Source: Turbatrix aceti
Lineage: Eukaryota > Nematoda > Chromadorea > Rhabditida > Panagrolaimidae
DNA: 64,000 bases
Direction: 5' to 3'
Assembly: GCA_963969345.1 (NCBI GenBank)
Contig: OZ017768.1
Coordinates: 496,001 to 560,000 of the forward strand
The position numbers and the translations under genes were made by a program. The notes under the pieces are model-generated. The model saw only the letters and a program-made list of their open reading frames with translations, did no database searches and was not told where the DNA came from. Position 1 is the stretch's first letter. Each line of letters opens with the position of its first letter. Of this stretch, positions 10,508 through 23,161 are shown piece after piece.

Positions 10508-12066
10508 CAGTGGGGTGCATAAAGATAGGACCACCTTAAAATTGGGGATTACGGTCTTTTATTGATACGGTAGACAAAATCCGCTTTCAGAAATGAACTC
10601 AGCGGTTCAGAAAACCCTATTGGCGATGTAAACCCGGTAAAATATAGCCGTTGTATGGGCGAAACGCCACAAACTTGATTTTTTGGGTGGTGCAAAAAGA
10701 TAGGACCACGTTACTCAAAATTAATTTTGCAAGTAAACTATCAACCATTGAGAGTTTTAGTAATTTATACAACTATTAGGAACACAATCGATGTAAAAAA
10801 TGTGTATAACACATACATCGACTTGCGCTACAATTATATTTTTGCCAATATTTGACTTGAGTACCCCCAACATCGAAAATTGCATCCTAGAAGTCAATAG
10901 ATTTTTTCCATGAACGTTCTATGCACCCAAAATGTTTTAACAGGACCGTTTAACAAATCTGATGCTAAATGGGGCATCTGTTGGACGTGGATCGACCGAA
11001 ACATTGATTTTTTTGACCTCAAGTTGCCTAGATGTGCCCCTATTTGCATGAATTTTGGCTCCATTTCGCTGGATGGCTTGTGTCTTGCGGCGGTTTTGCG
11101 TCTAAATAAAAGAATATTATTGGTAAAAACATTGTAAAATGATTGGGGGTCTGTTCGCTGTGAACCGACGCCGGCACGGAGCGCATCACATTTATTATCT
11201 TCACCCCCTACACCGGTAACTTCGTCATCCCGGTTTTTTCAATCAAAACACTGTGCAGCAGGCTCAATAATTGTTCTTGACTCAAAATAATACATATCAG
11301 GCTAAATCTTATGATTTGGCATAAATAGTACATGGTTTGGATGATGAGATTTGAACAGGGAACCCTCCATGATTTTTGGTGAAAATAGATTCCGTTGCAC
11401 TCTGTTCAACACACGTTACAAAAACCCCCAATCATTTTACAATGTTTTTACCAATAATATTCTTTTATTTAGACGCAAAACCGCCGCAAGACACAAGCCA
11501 TCCAGCGAAATGGAGCCAAAATTCATGCAAATAGGGGCACATCTAGGCAACTTGAGGTCAAAAAAATCAATGTTTCGGTCGATCCACGTCCAACAGATGC
11601 CCCATTTAGCATCAGATTTGTTAAACGGTCCTGTTAAAACATTTTGGGTGCATAGAACGTTCATGGAAAAAATCTATTGACTTCTAGGATGCAATTTTCG
11701 ATGTTGGGGGTACTCAAGTCAAATATTGGCAAAAATATAATTGTAGCGCAAGTCGATGTATGTGTTATACACATTTTTTACATCGATTGTGTTCCTAATA
11801 GTTGTATAAATTACTAAAACTCTCAATGGTTGATAGTTTACTTGCAAAATTAATTTTGAGTAACGTGGTCCTATCTTTTTGCACCACCCAAAAAATCAAG
11901 TTTGTGGCGTTTCGCCCATACAACGGCTATATTTTACCGGGTTTACATCGCCAATAGGGTTTTCTGAACCGCTGAGTTCATTTCTGAAAGCGGATTTTGT
12001 CTACCGTATCAATAAAAGACCGTAATCCCCAATTTTAAGGTGGTCCTATCTTTATGCACCCCACTG
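10508..12066. mobile_element. Tc1/mariner-like foldback element with IR/DR ends
   Basis: The element starts CAGTGGGGTGCATAAAGATA and ends with its inverse, flanked on both sides by TA, the Tc1/mariner target. The arms match over about 640 bp each (10508-11145 and 11428-12066) around a unique centre of about 280 bp. Within each arm a second copy of the binding-site-like motif GGTGCAAAAAGATAGGACCA occurs about 175 bp inside the end (10687 and about 11888). This two-site layout is the IR/DR arrangement of the Sleeping Beauty branch. No transposase catalytic region is visible, so it is non-autonomous. Confidence 0.8.
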
Positions 12067-12469
12067 TATATGTACTACACTAAAAAACTTATGTTAGTAC
12101 AGCATTGCGAGGTGGAAAACTAGTCAGCCAGGATTATTTTGAATTTAAACGGTATTTTTTTGTTTTTTGAGTGATACGTCAATGAAATATTTGTTCTACA
12201 AAATTAATTACTCGGCCAGTAATATTTGTCGTTGGGTAGCCGTTCGAAAGGACACAAAGCATGTCTGTCACATCTGTGAGCTTTTTTTGACACGGAATAT
12301 TAGAAATCTACTGCTTTTTTCAATGCACAATGCAATTCTCAAACTATGATGGACGGCGAATCAAGTTCCGTTAACTGCCATCATTGCTTTTGTTATCTCA
12401 CAAATTGCTGCTTTATGATCCACGGATAAACAACATTTTCGCAGTTCTTAACATCACAAAAAATGTAGT

Positions 12470-14269
12470 TTAAAAAACAAAAGATTCGCTCTGCACTAGA
12501 GTTGGCTGTGGTTGCACCGAACTTTTAGCAATATTGATCTGCACAACAGAAGTGCTAAAAAATGACCATGTTCTTGTCTTACAAATATGCTTAATCTGTG
12601 TCTGAATGCTTCGGTTGACAGTGAGGTAGATAATGGAAGGCGCTCCATGGGCAAGCACCCACGCATACTGACCAATAAGAATGATTATCCCGTCGGTGGG
12701 TACAAGCTGAAATTATACGATAATTTGTCTATATGGCTGCCTTTCACTTTTCACATCAGAAACCCTCTTCCTTTGTCTAACTTCTGTCAAGGAAGTTACC
12801 CACACGTCATGCCATGTTTGTTTCCTCCCTTACCTGCATGTAGACATAAATACTTGCTGCGACGATGTTTACGGCACAAATAATTGCTACCTGTATGAGG
12901 GATTGTTTCTGAGCAGAAAGATGAGTCGTAATCTCCGCGCCATGTGCCTTTTGAAAAATATGCATGAAAAATACAATGTAAAATGCCACGAGGCAGACAA
13001 TAAGCACGACGTTATGAACGGAGTGCACATAGCTGTTGTACTGTAAAGGTTACGGTCATTTAAGACCCTCATATACCCTATATGTGTAATCTTCTGTTTT
13101 AAAAATAAACGTCATGCTGTTCAAAAAACTAAATATTACATTATCCCGACTTACGTAGTGACTGTCATCTGCGATGTAGCCTTCGTGAGGATTGAAAAAC
13201 CAACTGCTAGTGATGCCGTTGAAGAAAAACACATGCGAAAAGGTGACCACGAGAGTTGCATAGACGACGGGGATAGCAATCATGACGTAGCTCCGATTGC
13301 CATGGAAGAGTGCGGCACCAAGGGCAGGGTGCGAGAGCTCGAGCCAACGGTTAAAGGCGAGCAGGATGCCGCAGCTTGATTGTACCATCCACAGAGCTGA
13401 ATATGTTTACTCTATTATACTTTAGAAACTTTTACAATACATATTTATACATTTGTTACAAACTGTGTACCGTATGCATGCAGTCATATATTCAAACCAC
13501 AAATCCACAAATTTAGCACATGCTAACCTGTTTTTGGCATAATTATTTAGGCTATGACAATCTTTCACCGTTCAAAGTGCAAATGACCGAAGAACACAAC
13601 TTTTTTTCTTTTTTCGTACAATCTTTGGCATAATATTGCAAAAAATAATTATATCAAATTATTTGTTACACAGCCGACTGAATTTAGATACATGCAGTAT
13701 GTAAACTATCATTCGTCAGATTTTGAGAATGCCAAAAACCTACCAAGACCCAGTGTTCCAAGAATGTAAATCAAATCGGGGCTGGAGCAGAAGACGAATC
13801 CAAGGATGGAAAATATGCCGGTAGCAAGGGCATTGATGAAGATGCACAGGACGTCAAAGAGGCCCATGACAAACATTATCTTGTAGCAGGAGTTTTTGAG
13901 AAACTTTCGTTGGCACATTATTGTCAGCGTTGGAACGTAGGTGATCTGAAACCAGTTAAATAATAAAATATGAACACTTTTTTTTAAGTTATGAAACGGT
14001 AATTTAAAAAAAAATTAAAAGGACCGTTACTTTCGGATGTGCGTTCAAAAAAGTAACTTTTATTACAAAACTGATTTTTTAGTTACTTTTATCACCCTTT
14101 TTGCTACCCTCAAAAAGGGAAAACTTACAGCAAAAAATATAAATATCAAAATAAAGCTTATACCAACTCCAATATGTTGTCGCTCAGACAATGGAATATC
14201 ATCAACATTGTACGAAACACAGTTATAATACCGAGCATATTCTTCTTTATGAAAAAAATATAAATTCAT
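12470..14269 (-). CDS. Serpentine chemoreceptor, class Srt (copy 1)
   Basis: Five exons on the minus strand: 14269-14129, 13945-13744, 13396-13155, 13040-12834 and 12706-12470, giving 342 residues, the usual Srt length. Landmarks are the N-terminal YNC motif before TM1, the SCYKIMFVMGLFDVLC segment in TM2, FCSSPDLIYILG before TM3, FNRWLEL at the end of TM3, and AIICAVNIVAASIYVYMQ as TM6. Srt receptors are nematode-specific GPCRs thought to act in chemosensation. The first four exon lengths (141, 202, 242, 207) are exactly the same as in the two copies at 37.8 and 40.0 kb. It is separated from them by 23 kb and is inverted. All splice sites follow GT..AG with TTTCAG-type acceptors. Ligand unknown. 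Confidence 0.88.
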
Positions 14270-15500
14270 ATTGCCTAGTGTTAACAAAAATGTAATTTAC
14301 AAATTTAACCGACAAGTGATTTTTGTGAATACTGTGTCATACGTAAATCTTCTTTTAATAAGTACAGGTGTACCTGGCGTGAGTGACGCCATGTTTGGCG
14401 TAATCCGCATTTTTGAGCTCGCTCCGCCTTTGTACACATCTAGATAGATACGGTAATTGTTTCCACAAATGTAAAAAAGAATACACCTTTGTTCATGTCA
14501 GAGTTTATGACGGGGATGTTAAAGAACCTAATCGGCGGATGTCCATGGCATTGCATGTGCTGTTGAAAAAAACACCACGCAGTTTTGACAAAAAAATAAC
14601 GTGTGTTGTCGACAGACGAAATACGATAAGCACCTAATCATTGTGTACAAAGATTAGTAAAAAAAGCGGGCTGAATTTTTTTAGTTGAACGTCAACCAAA
14701 ACAACATAATCAGTATTCAAATTCGAAGTCGATACACAGTGAAATAAATTTTAAAAACGAAATCATATGCAGTTATAAAAAATTAAAATATACATTTCGC
14801 ACGTTTACAGTTTGCATGATCATAATAAGTACCACCTGCACTGATCTAGTACAACATGACTACAACTGAACAAACGAACTTCTCCGATTTACATCATGAT
14901 TACAACGGAAATAACAATGATCTGTAAGCGGATGCGAGCAACACAAAAAATTCATTTGCGTACAAAACCTTGCAGATCAGTTGTAGTCATGTTGTAGATC
15001 ACGTGCTAGTGCGGGCATACGGTACATCACAAACCAAAAAAAATTCACCTATAAAATAACTCGTGCCTGCAGCCGATCTCCCTTCCTGCACACTGCGAGC
15101 ACAAAACTTTGTCGACAAAGAAAAAAAAGCGCGTTGGCTGCTTCGCATGCATCCTCGATCCCGACTCAACTCTCGCGTGTGTGTGTTTTCACTTATGTTT
15201 GCTTTGCACAACCTTTGACACTCGCAATCACCTCGTAGTCGTCGTGTGGGCATGATGACGTCTTGTATCGATTGTCCATGCTCCAGGCACGTACGAGTGC
15301 TTTGTTCTCTGCTTTTTTTGTTGTCGCGGAGTTCGCCTTCCATGCAGGTTGCAGGATGTTTTGGCGTGTGGCAAATCGATTGATTTTCAAGTTTTTTAAT
15401 CATGTTTTTCATTTTTTTGTCTTTTTGGTTCACGTGATAGTGTACCGGCAAAAACGAAGGACATTTAGTATATTTTCAGTCGATTTGATCGTTTACCGTC
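14270..15500. other. Spacer with a small inverted repeat
   Basis: No gene is supported. At 14845-14868 and 14978-15000 a 22-bp sequence (CAACATGACTACAACTG and flanks) occurs in opposite orientations, with a weaker internal copy near 14895. This could be a tiny MITE. Short open frames at 15.0-15.45 kb read across low-complexity DNA and are not believed. Confidence 0.4.
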
Positions 15501-17393
15501 ATGCTGGCAGCTCGGAGCCTTCTCAGAAACGCTACTCGCCTTGGGCATATTCGTACTGCTGTCACAGCCACTTCTGTGAGTTTGTCGGGAGATTTGAGAA
15601 GTTTTTTGAGGGTTTTTTGGTTTTTCAACAAGACAACGCCAGTTTTTTGACCTAAAAATGCGATTTTCTCGTTGTACATCCCAGTTTATATATTTTTCGT
15701 CATAAAACGAGTTTCTAAAGACTAAATGATCTATCTCGACCGTGCCAGTTTTTCTAAAAAGTAAGATTTTTATGTTTTAACGCAAAACCATGGATGCAAT
15801 ATTTTTATATTTTACCGACAATATTTTTTTTACCGTGTTTTCATTTTCTAAAAGTGTTTTCATTTTGTAACAATATTTTACCGAGTTTTCATTTTTGTAA
15901 AAAGTTTTGCGTTTTTTCAGTTGTAATCGTTTGAACACGGAAAGCAGTTTCGATGAGTTTTTACTGTCGATATTTACGATGGCGCAACGCCAAATTTTTT
16001 ACATTTTGGCATTGTTTTGTTATTTTTGCTTCCGTTTAGTATTTAGTATAAATTCCAACATAGACTTTCTCCAGAACGTTGTCATTATTCTTGCCCACGT
16101 TTTACCTAAATCTCTCTATGACAGTTATTTTTTTCAGGGCACGATAGCCCCCGAGCTAGCGCAAAAGCTCAAGGTCACCCTTATTCCGGGTGACGGTATT
16201 GGCCCCGAGCTGATTGATGCCGTGCAGGACGTCATCAAGAACACCGGCATTCCCTTGGAGTTTGACGAGATCTTTCTCTCTGACGTCCATCACAAGCGAT
16301 CTGCCAGCCTCGATGATCTTGTCGAGAACATCGCTCGCAACAATGGCGTCGCGTTGAAGGGAGTCATCCAGGAGAACATGTACGATCCTATCACCGACCG
16401 TATCGGTCTTAACATGCAGATGCGTAAGAGGCTCGATCTCTTTGCCAATGTTGTTCATATCCAGGTTTGTGGATTCACCAAAAATGTTTTATGCGAAAAA
16501 TCGCATAAAATTTGTTTTTTATTTTCTTACACACAAAAGATATTTTCCAGACTCTTCCGGGCATCAAGACCCGCCACAACAAAGAGCTCGACTTCATCAT
16601 TATTCGTGAGCAGACGGAAGGCGAGTATTCCAACGTAGAGCATGAGTTGGTGCCAGGTGTCATTGAGTGCCTCAAGATCAGCACGCGTCCCAAGTGCCAA
16701 CGTATTGCCAAGTTCGCGTTTGACTACGCCACGAAGCACGGTCGCAAGAAGGTCACTGCTGTGCACAAGGCCAACATCATGAAGCTCGGTGACGGCCTCT
16801 TCCTCCACACGTGCGAGGAGATCGCCAAGCTTTATCCCTGCATCGAGTTCGAGAGCATGATCGTCGATAACTGCGCGATGCAGCTTGTCAGCCGTCCCGA
16901 GCGCTTCGACGTCATGGTCATGCCCAACCTGTACGGCAACATCGTTGACAACCTCGCTGCCGGGCTTGTCGGAGGTGTTGGTGTCGTAACCGGACAGTCG
17001 GTTGGAGCTGACTACGTCATCTTTGAACAAGGCTCTCGTCACAGTGGTGCTGTGAGTTTATTTTTTGAATCGATGCTTTATAGCAGCGATGAATTGAAAA
17101 AAGTGCTACTGTTTTTTATATTTTTTATCGTAATAAAATAACACTTTTCGTATGATTCAGTTTTTTTACATCTTTTATAGGGCCTCGTCGGTCGCAACGT
17201 CGCCAACCCGACAGCCATGCTTCTGAGCTGTGCCAACCTCCTTGACCACCTCCATCTGAGGAACCATGGATCGGCTCTGCGCAACGCGATCAAAAACGTC
17301 CTTGCTGAGGGTCGTGTCCGAACCCGTGACCTGGGCGGATACAACACGACCCGTGAATTCACGTACGCAGTCATCAACAAGTACGATATCTGA
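15501..17393 (+). CDS. IDH3B: Isocitrate dehydrogenase [NAD] subunit beta, mitochondrial
   Basis: Four exons, 15501-15575, 16138-16464, 16551-17051 and 17181-17393, give 371 residues. Exon 1 encodes an Arg-rich, acid-free leader typical of mitochondrial import. The rest is a complete NAD-IDH fold: [12 protein letters not shown] near residue 37, REQTEGEYS near 150, [35 protein letters not shown]. The subunit is called beta because of [25 protein letters not shown] and [19 protein letters not shown], which follow the beta pattern and not the catalytic-alpha pattern (HGTAPDIAG). The enzyme is an alpha/beta/gamma oligomer that oxidises isocitrate to 2-oxoglutarate in the TCA cycle; beta is largely structural or regulatory. 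C. elegans calls this gene idhb-1. Intron 1 is unusually long for this window (562 nt). Confidence 0.92.
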
Positions 17394-18221
17394 TCAAGCC
17401 AAGCTACGTGCCAGCCAACCGACTAAAAAGAGATTTGACCAACTTTTGGCCTTCGGCCCAAACTTCTTTTTTCCCCTTTTTTCAACGACTTATGTTAGGA
17501 TTTTGCGAGATCCCTGTTTTTGGATTCGCGCCTGAAAAAAGCGTTTTTTCACGGTGATTAGCTGATATTTTGAAAAAAAAGTTTTTTAAAATGTTGATTA
17601 GTTATGGTGGAAGTGGAAGACTCGATACACGTTGTTTGTCGTGTTTAAAATATTTTTTGTGGTTTTTCTATGACAAACGGTCGGTTAAAATACAACTAGT
17701 TCGAAAAGTACTGCAGTTATCATTTTAACCAACGCAGAGCCAATTGTTGTTATTTTTCTAAATTAACGTAGGCGTCGTTTTTTGTTTTATTCGATAATGT
17801 TTTTGAGGTCCTTGTATGTAATTTAAATTTTATATGCATTAACAAACTAAAAGTTATTATTGAAATCTATTTTTTTCTTAGACTCATGTTAGCTTGCTGA
17901 CAATTTCAGTTTTTGAAGCGACGAGAAAAGAAATAAAAATTGACTAGAAATAAAAATTTTTGACGGTTCAGTTTTGTTTTCCTTTTTTTTTTTTTTTTGA
18001 TTGCGGTATATTTTTCTACCCAAATGCCATTTTTTGCGTGTTTGAAAAATTACCGATTTTTTCGTGTTTTTATACACCGATTTTGCGTGCCCTGGATCAG
18101 TTTTTTTTCTTCAGCAATCCTCCCCGGGGATGACCAGCAATCGTCCGGGAGTTGAGGAGTGTCACCGAGTTCCAGTCGCTTTGGTTCCCCGCTGACGGCT
18201 TCCACACCTCGTCATTCCAAG
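17394..18221. other. Spacer and 5' leader of the WD-repeat gene, with an upstream ORF
   Basis: AT-rich intergenic DNA. A T-run plus CTTCAG at 18101-18114 looks like a 3' or spliced-leader acceptor. Behind it, an ATG at 18130 opens a 21-codon frame closed by TGA at 18193-18195, ahead of the main start at 18222. An in-frame TGA at 18153 shows that no coding exon can enter the main frame through the 18114 acceptor. Confidence 0.45.
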
Positions 18222-21200
18222 ATGATGACTAACCACCACCACCTCCGCCACCATCACCAGCCGTCCTCCTCGGCAGCGGCATCCAACCTGCCCCGCAACA
18301 GCAGCAACAGCGATGTCGACGAGTTCGAAGACGCCATCGATAGCTTTCATCCTCCGACGGCTATTTCCACCCCGGCAAGACCCATGTTGCCTTTGCCCCA
18401 GAACGCGGGTCCTGCGCAAGCTATGAACTCGGCGACCACTCCAACATCGAGTCGACCCTCTTCGCTGGTTGGTCAGGGCACGTCCGGTCTCTTGGGTCCT
18501 CCAGGCGGTTCAGTCCAGCAATCCGGGCGTCGAGGAAGACTCGCAAATCTCAGAAATCGGATGCAGGCTGAATTTGGAGTTTCCGGGTTGTCTGCGATGC
18601 GGGACGTCGACTGGGACGATGGCACTTCGCTCAGCGAGCGGACGTCCATTGCTTCGTGGGGTCAGAATTTTCTGCTTGAGAGAAACAAGGACGCTAGTGT
18701 CATCGCGGTCATGGCGGCGGATACGCTGAGCACGAAGGGTCCTTACCAGCCCCCACCGCCTGTCCCACCAGTCCAGGTGACCCCCGGAGGCAGTAGCTTT
18801 CAATTCCCTACCAGACCCGCTGGAGCGCCCATCGGAGTGTTTGATACCCCACTAAGGCCCCCAAAAAGGGATATTCCCGGTCTGGTGGATGTTACGCCCC
18901 CTGCTGCTTCGACTGTGGCACAGGCAAAGTGGAGGCAATCTCCGACATCGCCTCCGCCTACACAGCCACCGCCTCCACTTCCGGAAAGACCAAGGCAGTC
19001 AGCAGTGCCGACGGTGACAGTGCCGAAGCCTCTGGGCATACCACCACCACTTCCTCCGAGGAAAACACACCTCACTCCTCAACCGGTGATTTTGGCGGAC
19101 AAGAAGGGTGAAGGCGAGAAGATACCAGTGAAACAGCAGCAGAAAAGTCAAATTACGCCCATCAAAGAGGCTTTTGAAGGCGAAGGACTGGATTTGAGGT
19201 AAGCAACGAAAATATGTAAACTCGACCCAGTTTTGACGAAAAAGTAATGTTATATCGTATTTCTTTATGTTATTCAACTGTAAAAAAAATCCAAAAGGGC
19301 GAAACAATTGTTTTTCACGCGTCAAAAATTATTCTACAATTTGTTGTTTAATTATACTGTTGTTTAATTTAATTTAAACAACAGTAAATTAAATTACTGT
19401 TGTTTAATTTAATTTATATGTATTAACAAACTAACAGTTATTATCGAAAACTAAATGTTATTTACTTTTTGGACGAAGATTAGTTATCTTTTCAAATAAG
19501 TAGCTGATTTGTTTCATATTGAGACGTTGAGACGTCATTATATTGAACCATACGGTATACCCAAATTTGTTTTATTGAGCATCCAAAATGAAAGACCCAA
19601 TGCCAGTTTTTACAAAAAAAATATATTTTTTTCTTTCCAGACCAACAACTCTCACCTCCCACAACTCAGTCGATGAATCCCGAAAAAAGTCTAACAGTAC
19701 GCCAATTTCGGATCTCTCGAACGCGGCGATCTACGGCAAAAAACGCGGTCACACCAAGACCAAATCCCTCGACCGGGGCATTTCCCTGGCCAAGTCGCTC
19801 AAGTGCGGCCCCTTCCCGCCCCCGGCCTCAGCGGGCAAATCTTCGTCTCTCAACCGAGGCTGCTCGCCTTCCGACATGCTGACTGTCGGCGCTGTCATCT
19901 GTGAAGAAGATCAGGCTGCGCACAGCGTGATCGAGCAGATCACCGACGCTGTCTTATCCAGTCAGAGCGAAGACGACGAAGGACGGCACGTTTCTGGGGG
20001 TGCAGGAGATAGCCGGATCATGGTGAAGAAGGCAGGCAAGCTTGAAGCTGCCAAGCCGGTGGAATCGTCGTCTTCTTCTTCTTCGTCGGATGATGAAGAC
20101 GACAGTGATCCAAGAACCCCAGGCTTCGGCGCTCGGGTGGGCTCTGAAAACCGGAGGCTCCGAGTCGTCATCAAGCCTCCACCTATTATCCCCATAGCTA
20201 CTGCCGCCCTGGAAAGTACACCTGCAATTCCGAGATACGAAAACATCGACAATGTTTCCATCGCTGACTCCGCTCCCGCTGATCCCATGCCATCGTCCAG
20301 CACGCCTGGCATGTCTGTGCTGCCTTCTGCCACGACGGCACTCAAAGTGTCCACCACCAACCCCCATGAAGACGACCTGGCAGTCATCGCGGAAGGCACG
20401 ATGGACCCCGTCGCAAGAACTGTGCATCGGAGACTCTCGATGCATGGAGCCGCCTCGTCCCACCACGTCCGGGGCTTGAGCGGAACAGCCAGCAGCGCCG
20501 GCGGCGACGACCGCTCGACCAATTCCATGCCCCGGGCATTTGCCATCGGCAAGGATGATTTTGAAACCACCGAGGACGAATCGGCAGCGTCATCTGGACT
20601 TTCTCGTGCGAAGACGGCAGCTCAGAGGCTGAGGACAAAGGCGTCGAGTTTTGTGAGGAATGTCTTCACGAAGGCGAGGAATATGAAAACCGGTAAGTCG
20701 GCATACACAGTAATTTAAAAAAAATGTAATCAAACAATGCACACAAGTGCACTTTCATGAAATTTGGTTTTTCGCAAATTTACGAATACGAAATCTCAGT
20801 TTTCGAATATTTTTTCGAAACTGATGTATTATTTCTCAACGGGAAAGAACATCAAAAAAATTTTGTTCTATGTAAGAGTATCTCCAGAGATGTGCTTTTA
20901 ATAAAAATAAAAATTTAGTGAATTCAATAAAAAGTAAATGAAAATTTAACTAAAAACTTTTTGTAAGTGTATTCGGCATTCTAAAAATCTAAAAATTACA
21001 TGCAGATTTGAATTTTAGGCAGATTTATTTTTGTGATTTTTTTTTCTTCTAAACTCTTTTGCCTTTTTAGGCGGTGGACACGCTCTCCACAGTGACGACG
21101 ACGACGGCCCACTTTCGGACTCCGAAGACTGCACAGCATCCGTAGTCATCGATCCGGTCATGTCGTCTGCGAATGCCGCCGTTATTCCTGTCCAGCCCGA

Positions 21201-23161
21201 AATCATCTGCAGGCCGAAGAACGTCAAAAAAGGCCCCCTCGATTTTGAGCAACTCAAAGTCGTCCAGGAAATTGGACAACAGCACCTCGGTGCGATCTGG
21301 GTCATCAAGTTCAGCCTTTGTGGTCGACTCTTTGCCACGGGGGGTGAGGACCGTCTCGTGAGGATTTGGGTCCTACAAGACCATTACGACCAGTTTACGA
21401 GGCTCAGAGAAAAGCTTAACCATAAGTCAGCTTCTGGGAGGTCAGATTTCATCCAGCACACCATGCAGGACATCGAACAGGCTGTTCGAAGCGCTGCTGA
21501 AGACAGGGTTGGTTTTGGCATGAAAATTGTACATATTTCGGTATTTTTGCAGCACTCGATGACGGATGACGAATCCACGTCGTCCCCTACCAAGCCCCCA
21601 ACAGACGATAGCGGCAGCGTGCTGCAGTCCTTCGTCGTCTCCCCCGAGCCCTTCGCCGTGCTTCGACACCACGACTCTGACATCCTGGACCTCTCGTGGT
21701 CGGTCAACTACTTCCTCCTCTCCAGCAGCTGTGATAGAAACGTCAAGCTCTGGCATCTGACCCGATCCGAGTGCCTCTGTGTCTTCCAGCATCCAGACTT
21801 TGTCCCTGCGATAGCGTTCATGCCCAAGGACGACAGATTCTTTGTCTCCGGTTCAATCGACGGCAAAATTCGGCTCTGGCATATCCAGGAGAAAAAAGTG
21901 GTCGTCTGGAACGAAGTCGAGCAGGCAAAATTCATCACGGCTATTGCGTTCGTCCGAAATTCAAAATTTGTTGTCGTTGGGACGTACAATGGGAGGTGCT
22001 TCTTCTACACCACTGATGTGAGTTTTTTGGGGATTAAACATTGATGAAAAAAATGTCAGAAATGATACTGAATTCAAAAAGCGTGGTCTCGAAACGAAAA
22101 TATGCATTCTTGAGAGGAAAATGTTGATCTCTCAATCTTTTCGGGATAAAATTACTAGAACAGGCACGTGAAGTCAAAAAAATAAAAAAAATTTTTAAAC
22201 AAACAAATTTTTCCTATTTTTCTAGCAACTCAAATACCACACCGTAATCGACGTTCGTTCATCCAAAAAGAAGAACGCAGCGGGCAACAAGATCACGTCA
22301 CTTGCAGTACACGGCGATAAACTTCTCATCACATCGCACGACTCGAAGGTTCGCATGTACGACCTACGAGACATGAACCTGATGTGCAAGTTCATTGGCG
22401 CGCAGGTTACGTGCTCCCAGATCAGGGCTTCCTTCTCGCCCGATGGCAAGCACATTGCGTGCGGCTCCGAGGATAGCTTTATCTACATTTGGAGCACAAC
22501 AGACGCTAGCATCAGTCGAAAGGACGTCAACACGCAGTGGCAGAGGGCCAAGGTCCACAACGACATCGTCACCACCACCGTCTTCGCTCCCAAGCCTCAG
22601 CTCTTCCTGTCAAATGTTCAGCGGCACCTCAGCAATCAGATATCGCATGCGCAGTGCGCCTCACCCGGAGTCGTTGGCGGACAGCAGATTGGGGCTGCTA
22701 CGGCGCCGGGGACCACGCAGGCCAGGAGGTTTCCTCACTGGGTGATGAAAAGGTGAGTTCCAAAAAAACTTGTTATTGTATTATAAAAAAGTGGCATCCA
22801 AACGAAAACACATACGGAAATTGTATACAACATGTTTTGAGGGGAAACCTTTCCTCTGATAGTCTCGGTGGTTTTATGAGATTTGGTTTATTTCAGACTT
22901 GATTCGGAACAATCAATGGATGTCGTCTCTTCGCATGGCGCTCTCTCCGCAGTTCACATTCCAATGACGAGTGACACAGTCTCGTCGATCACTCCAACGA
23001 CGGCAACGACGCCCGGGTCGCTCCTGGCATCGTCGAAGACAGGCAGCATGCGTGATCGCGCGGTGCAGGGAGACGTCATCATTTCCGCAGACGTCGCCGG
23101 CTACATCCGGATTCTCGCAAATCCCTCCAAGATAAGCACCGGGTCTTCTAACTTTTTTTGA
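18222..23161 (+). CDS. WDR44: WD-repeat protein of the WDR44 family
   Basis: Five exons are proposed: 18222-19198, 19641-20692, 21071-22017, 22226-22752 and 22897-23161, giving about 1,255 residues. The first 620 residues are disordered, Ser/Pro-rich, with His runs near the start and several SH3-type proline motifs (QPPPPLPERP, IPPPLPPRK). A basic helix-like stretch, RLRTKASSFVRNVF, near residue 660 matches the segment before the propeller in vertebrate WDR44. The C-terminal half holds the WD repeats, e.g. AIWVIKFSLCGRLFATGGEDRLVRIW, DLSWSVNYFLLSSSCDRNVKLWHL, ASFSPDGKHIACGSEDSFIYIW. WDR44 binds Rab11 on recycling endosomes; I recall the C. elegans relative as sym-4. The start is the first ATG of the open frame. 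A 45-nt stretch at about 21510-21554 may be an extra, in-frame intron. Confidence 0.9.
19340..19425. repeat. Hairpin repeat in intron 1 of the WDR44-type gene
   Basis: ACTGTTGTTTAATTTAATTT occurs twice directly (about 19350 and 19397) with its inverse AAATTAAACAACAGT-like sequence between them, so the stretch can fold on itself. It is small and AT-rich and may be slippage-derived. Confidence 0.4.

Noticed and set aside
11351..11680. 109-codon frame inside the Tc1-like palindrome, and its mirror frame at 10910-11137
   Set aside because: Both arise from the inverted arms. They lack any DDE/D or helix-turn-helix transposase motif, so they are not annotated as proteins.
14999..15655. Frames of 130-150 codons on both strands upstream of IDH3B
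   Set aside because: They overlap each other and the IDH3B first exon, have no splice or homology support, and read AT-rich sequence.
15501..18222. IDH3B and the WDR44-type gene as an operon
   Set aside because: Both are on the plus strand with a splice-leader-like acceptor before the second, but the gap from stop to acceptor is over 700 bp, longer than the 100-400 bp usual in nematode operons.
19954..20570. Long minus-strand frames of 170-202 codons opposite exon 2 of the WDR44-type gene
   Set aside because: Shadows of a GC-rich coding exon; the plus strand has the splice sites and conserved segments.
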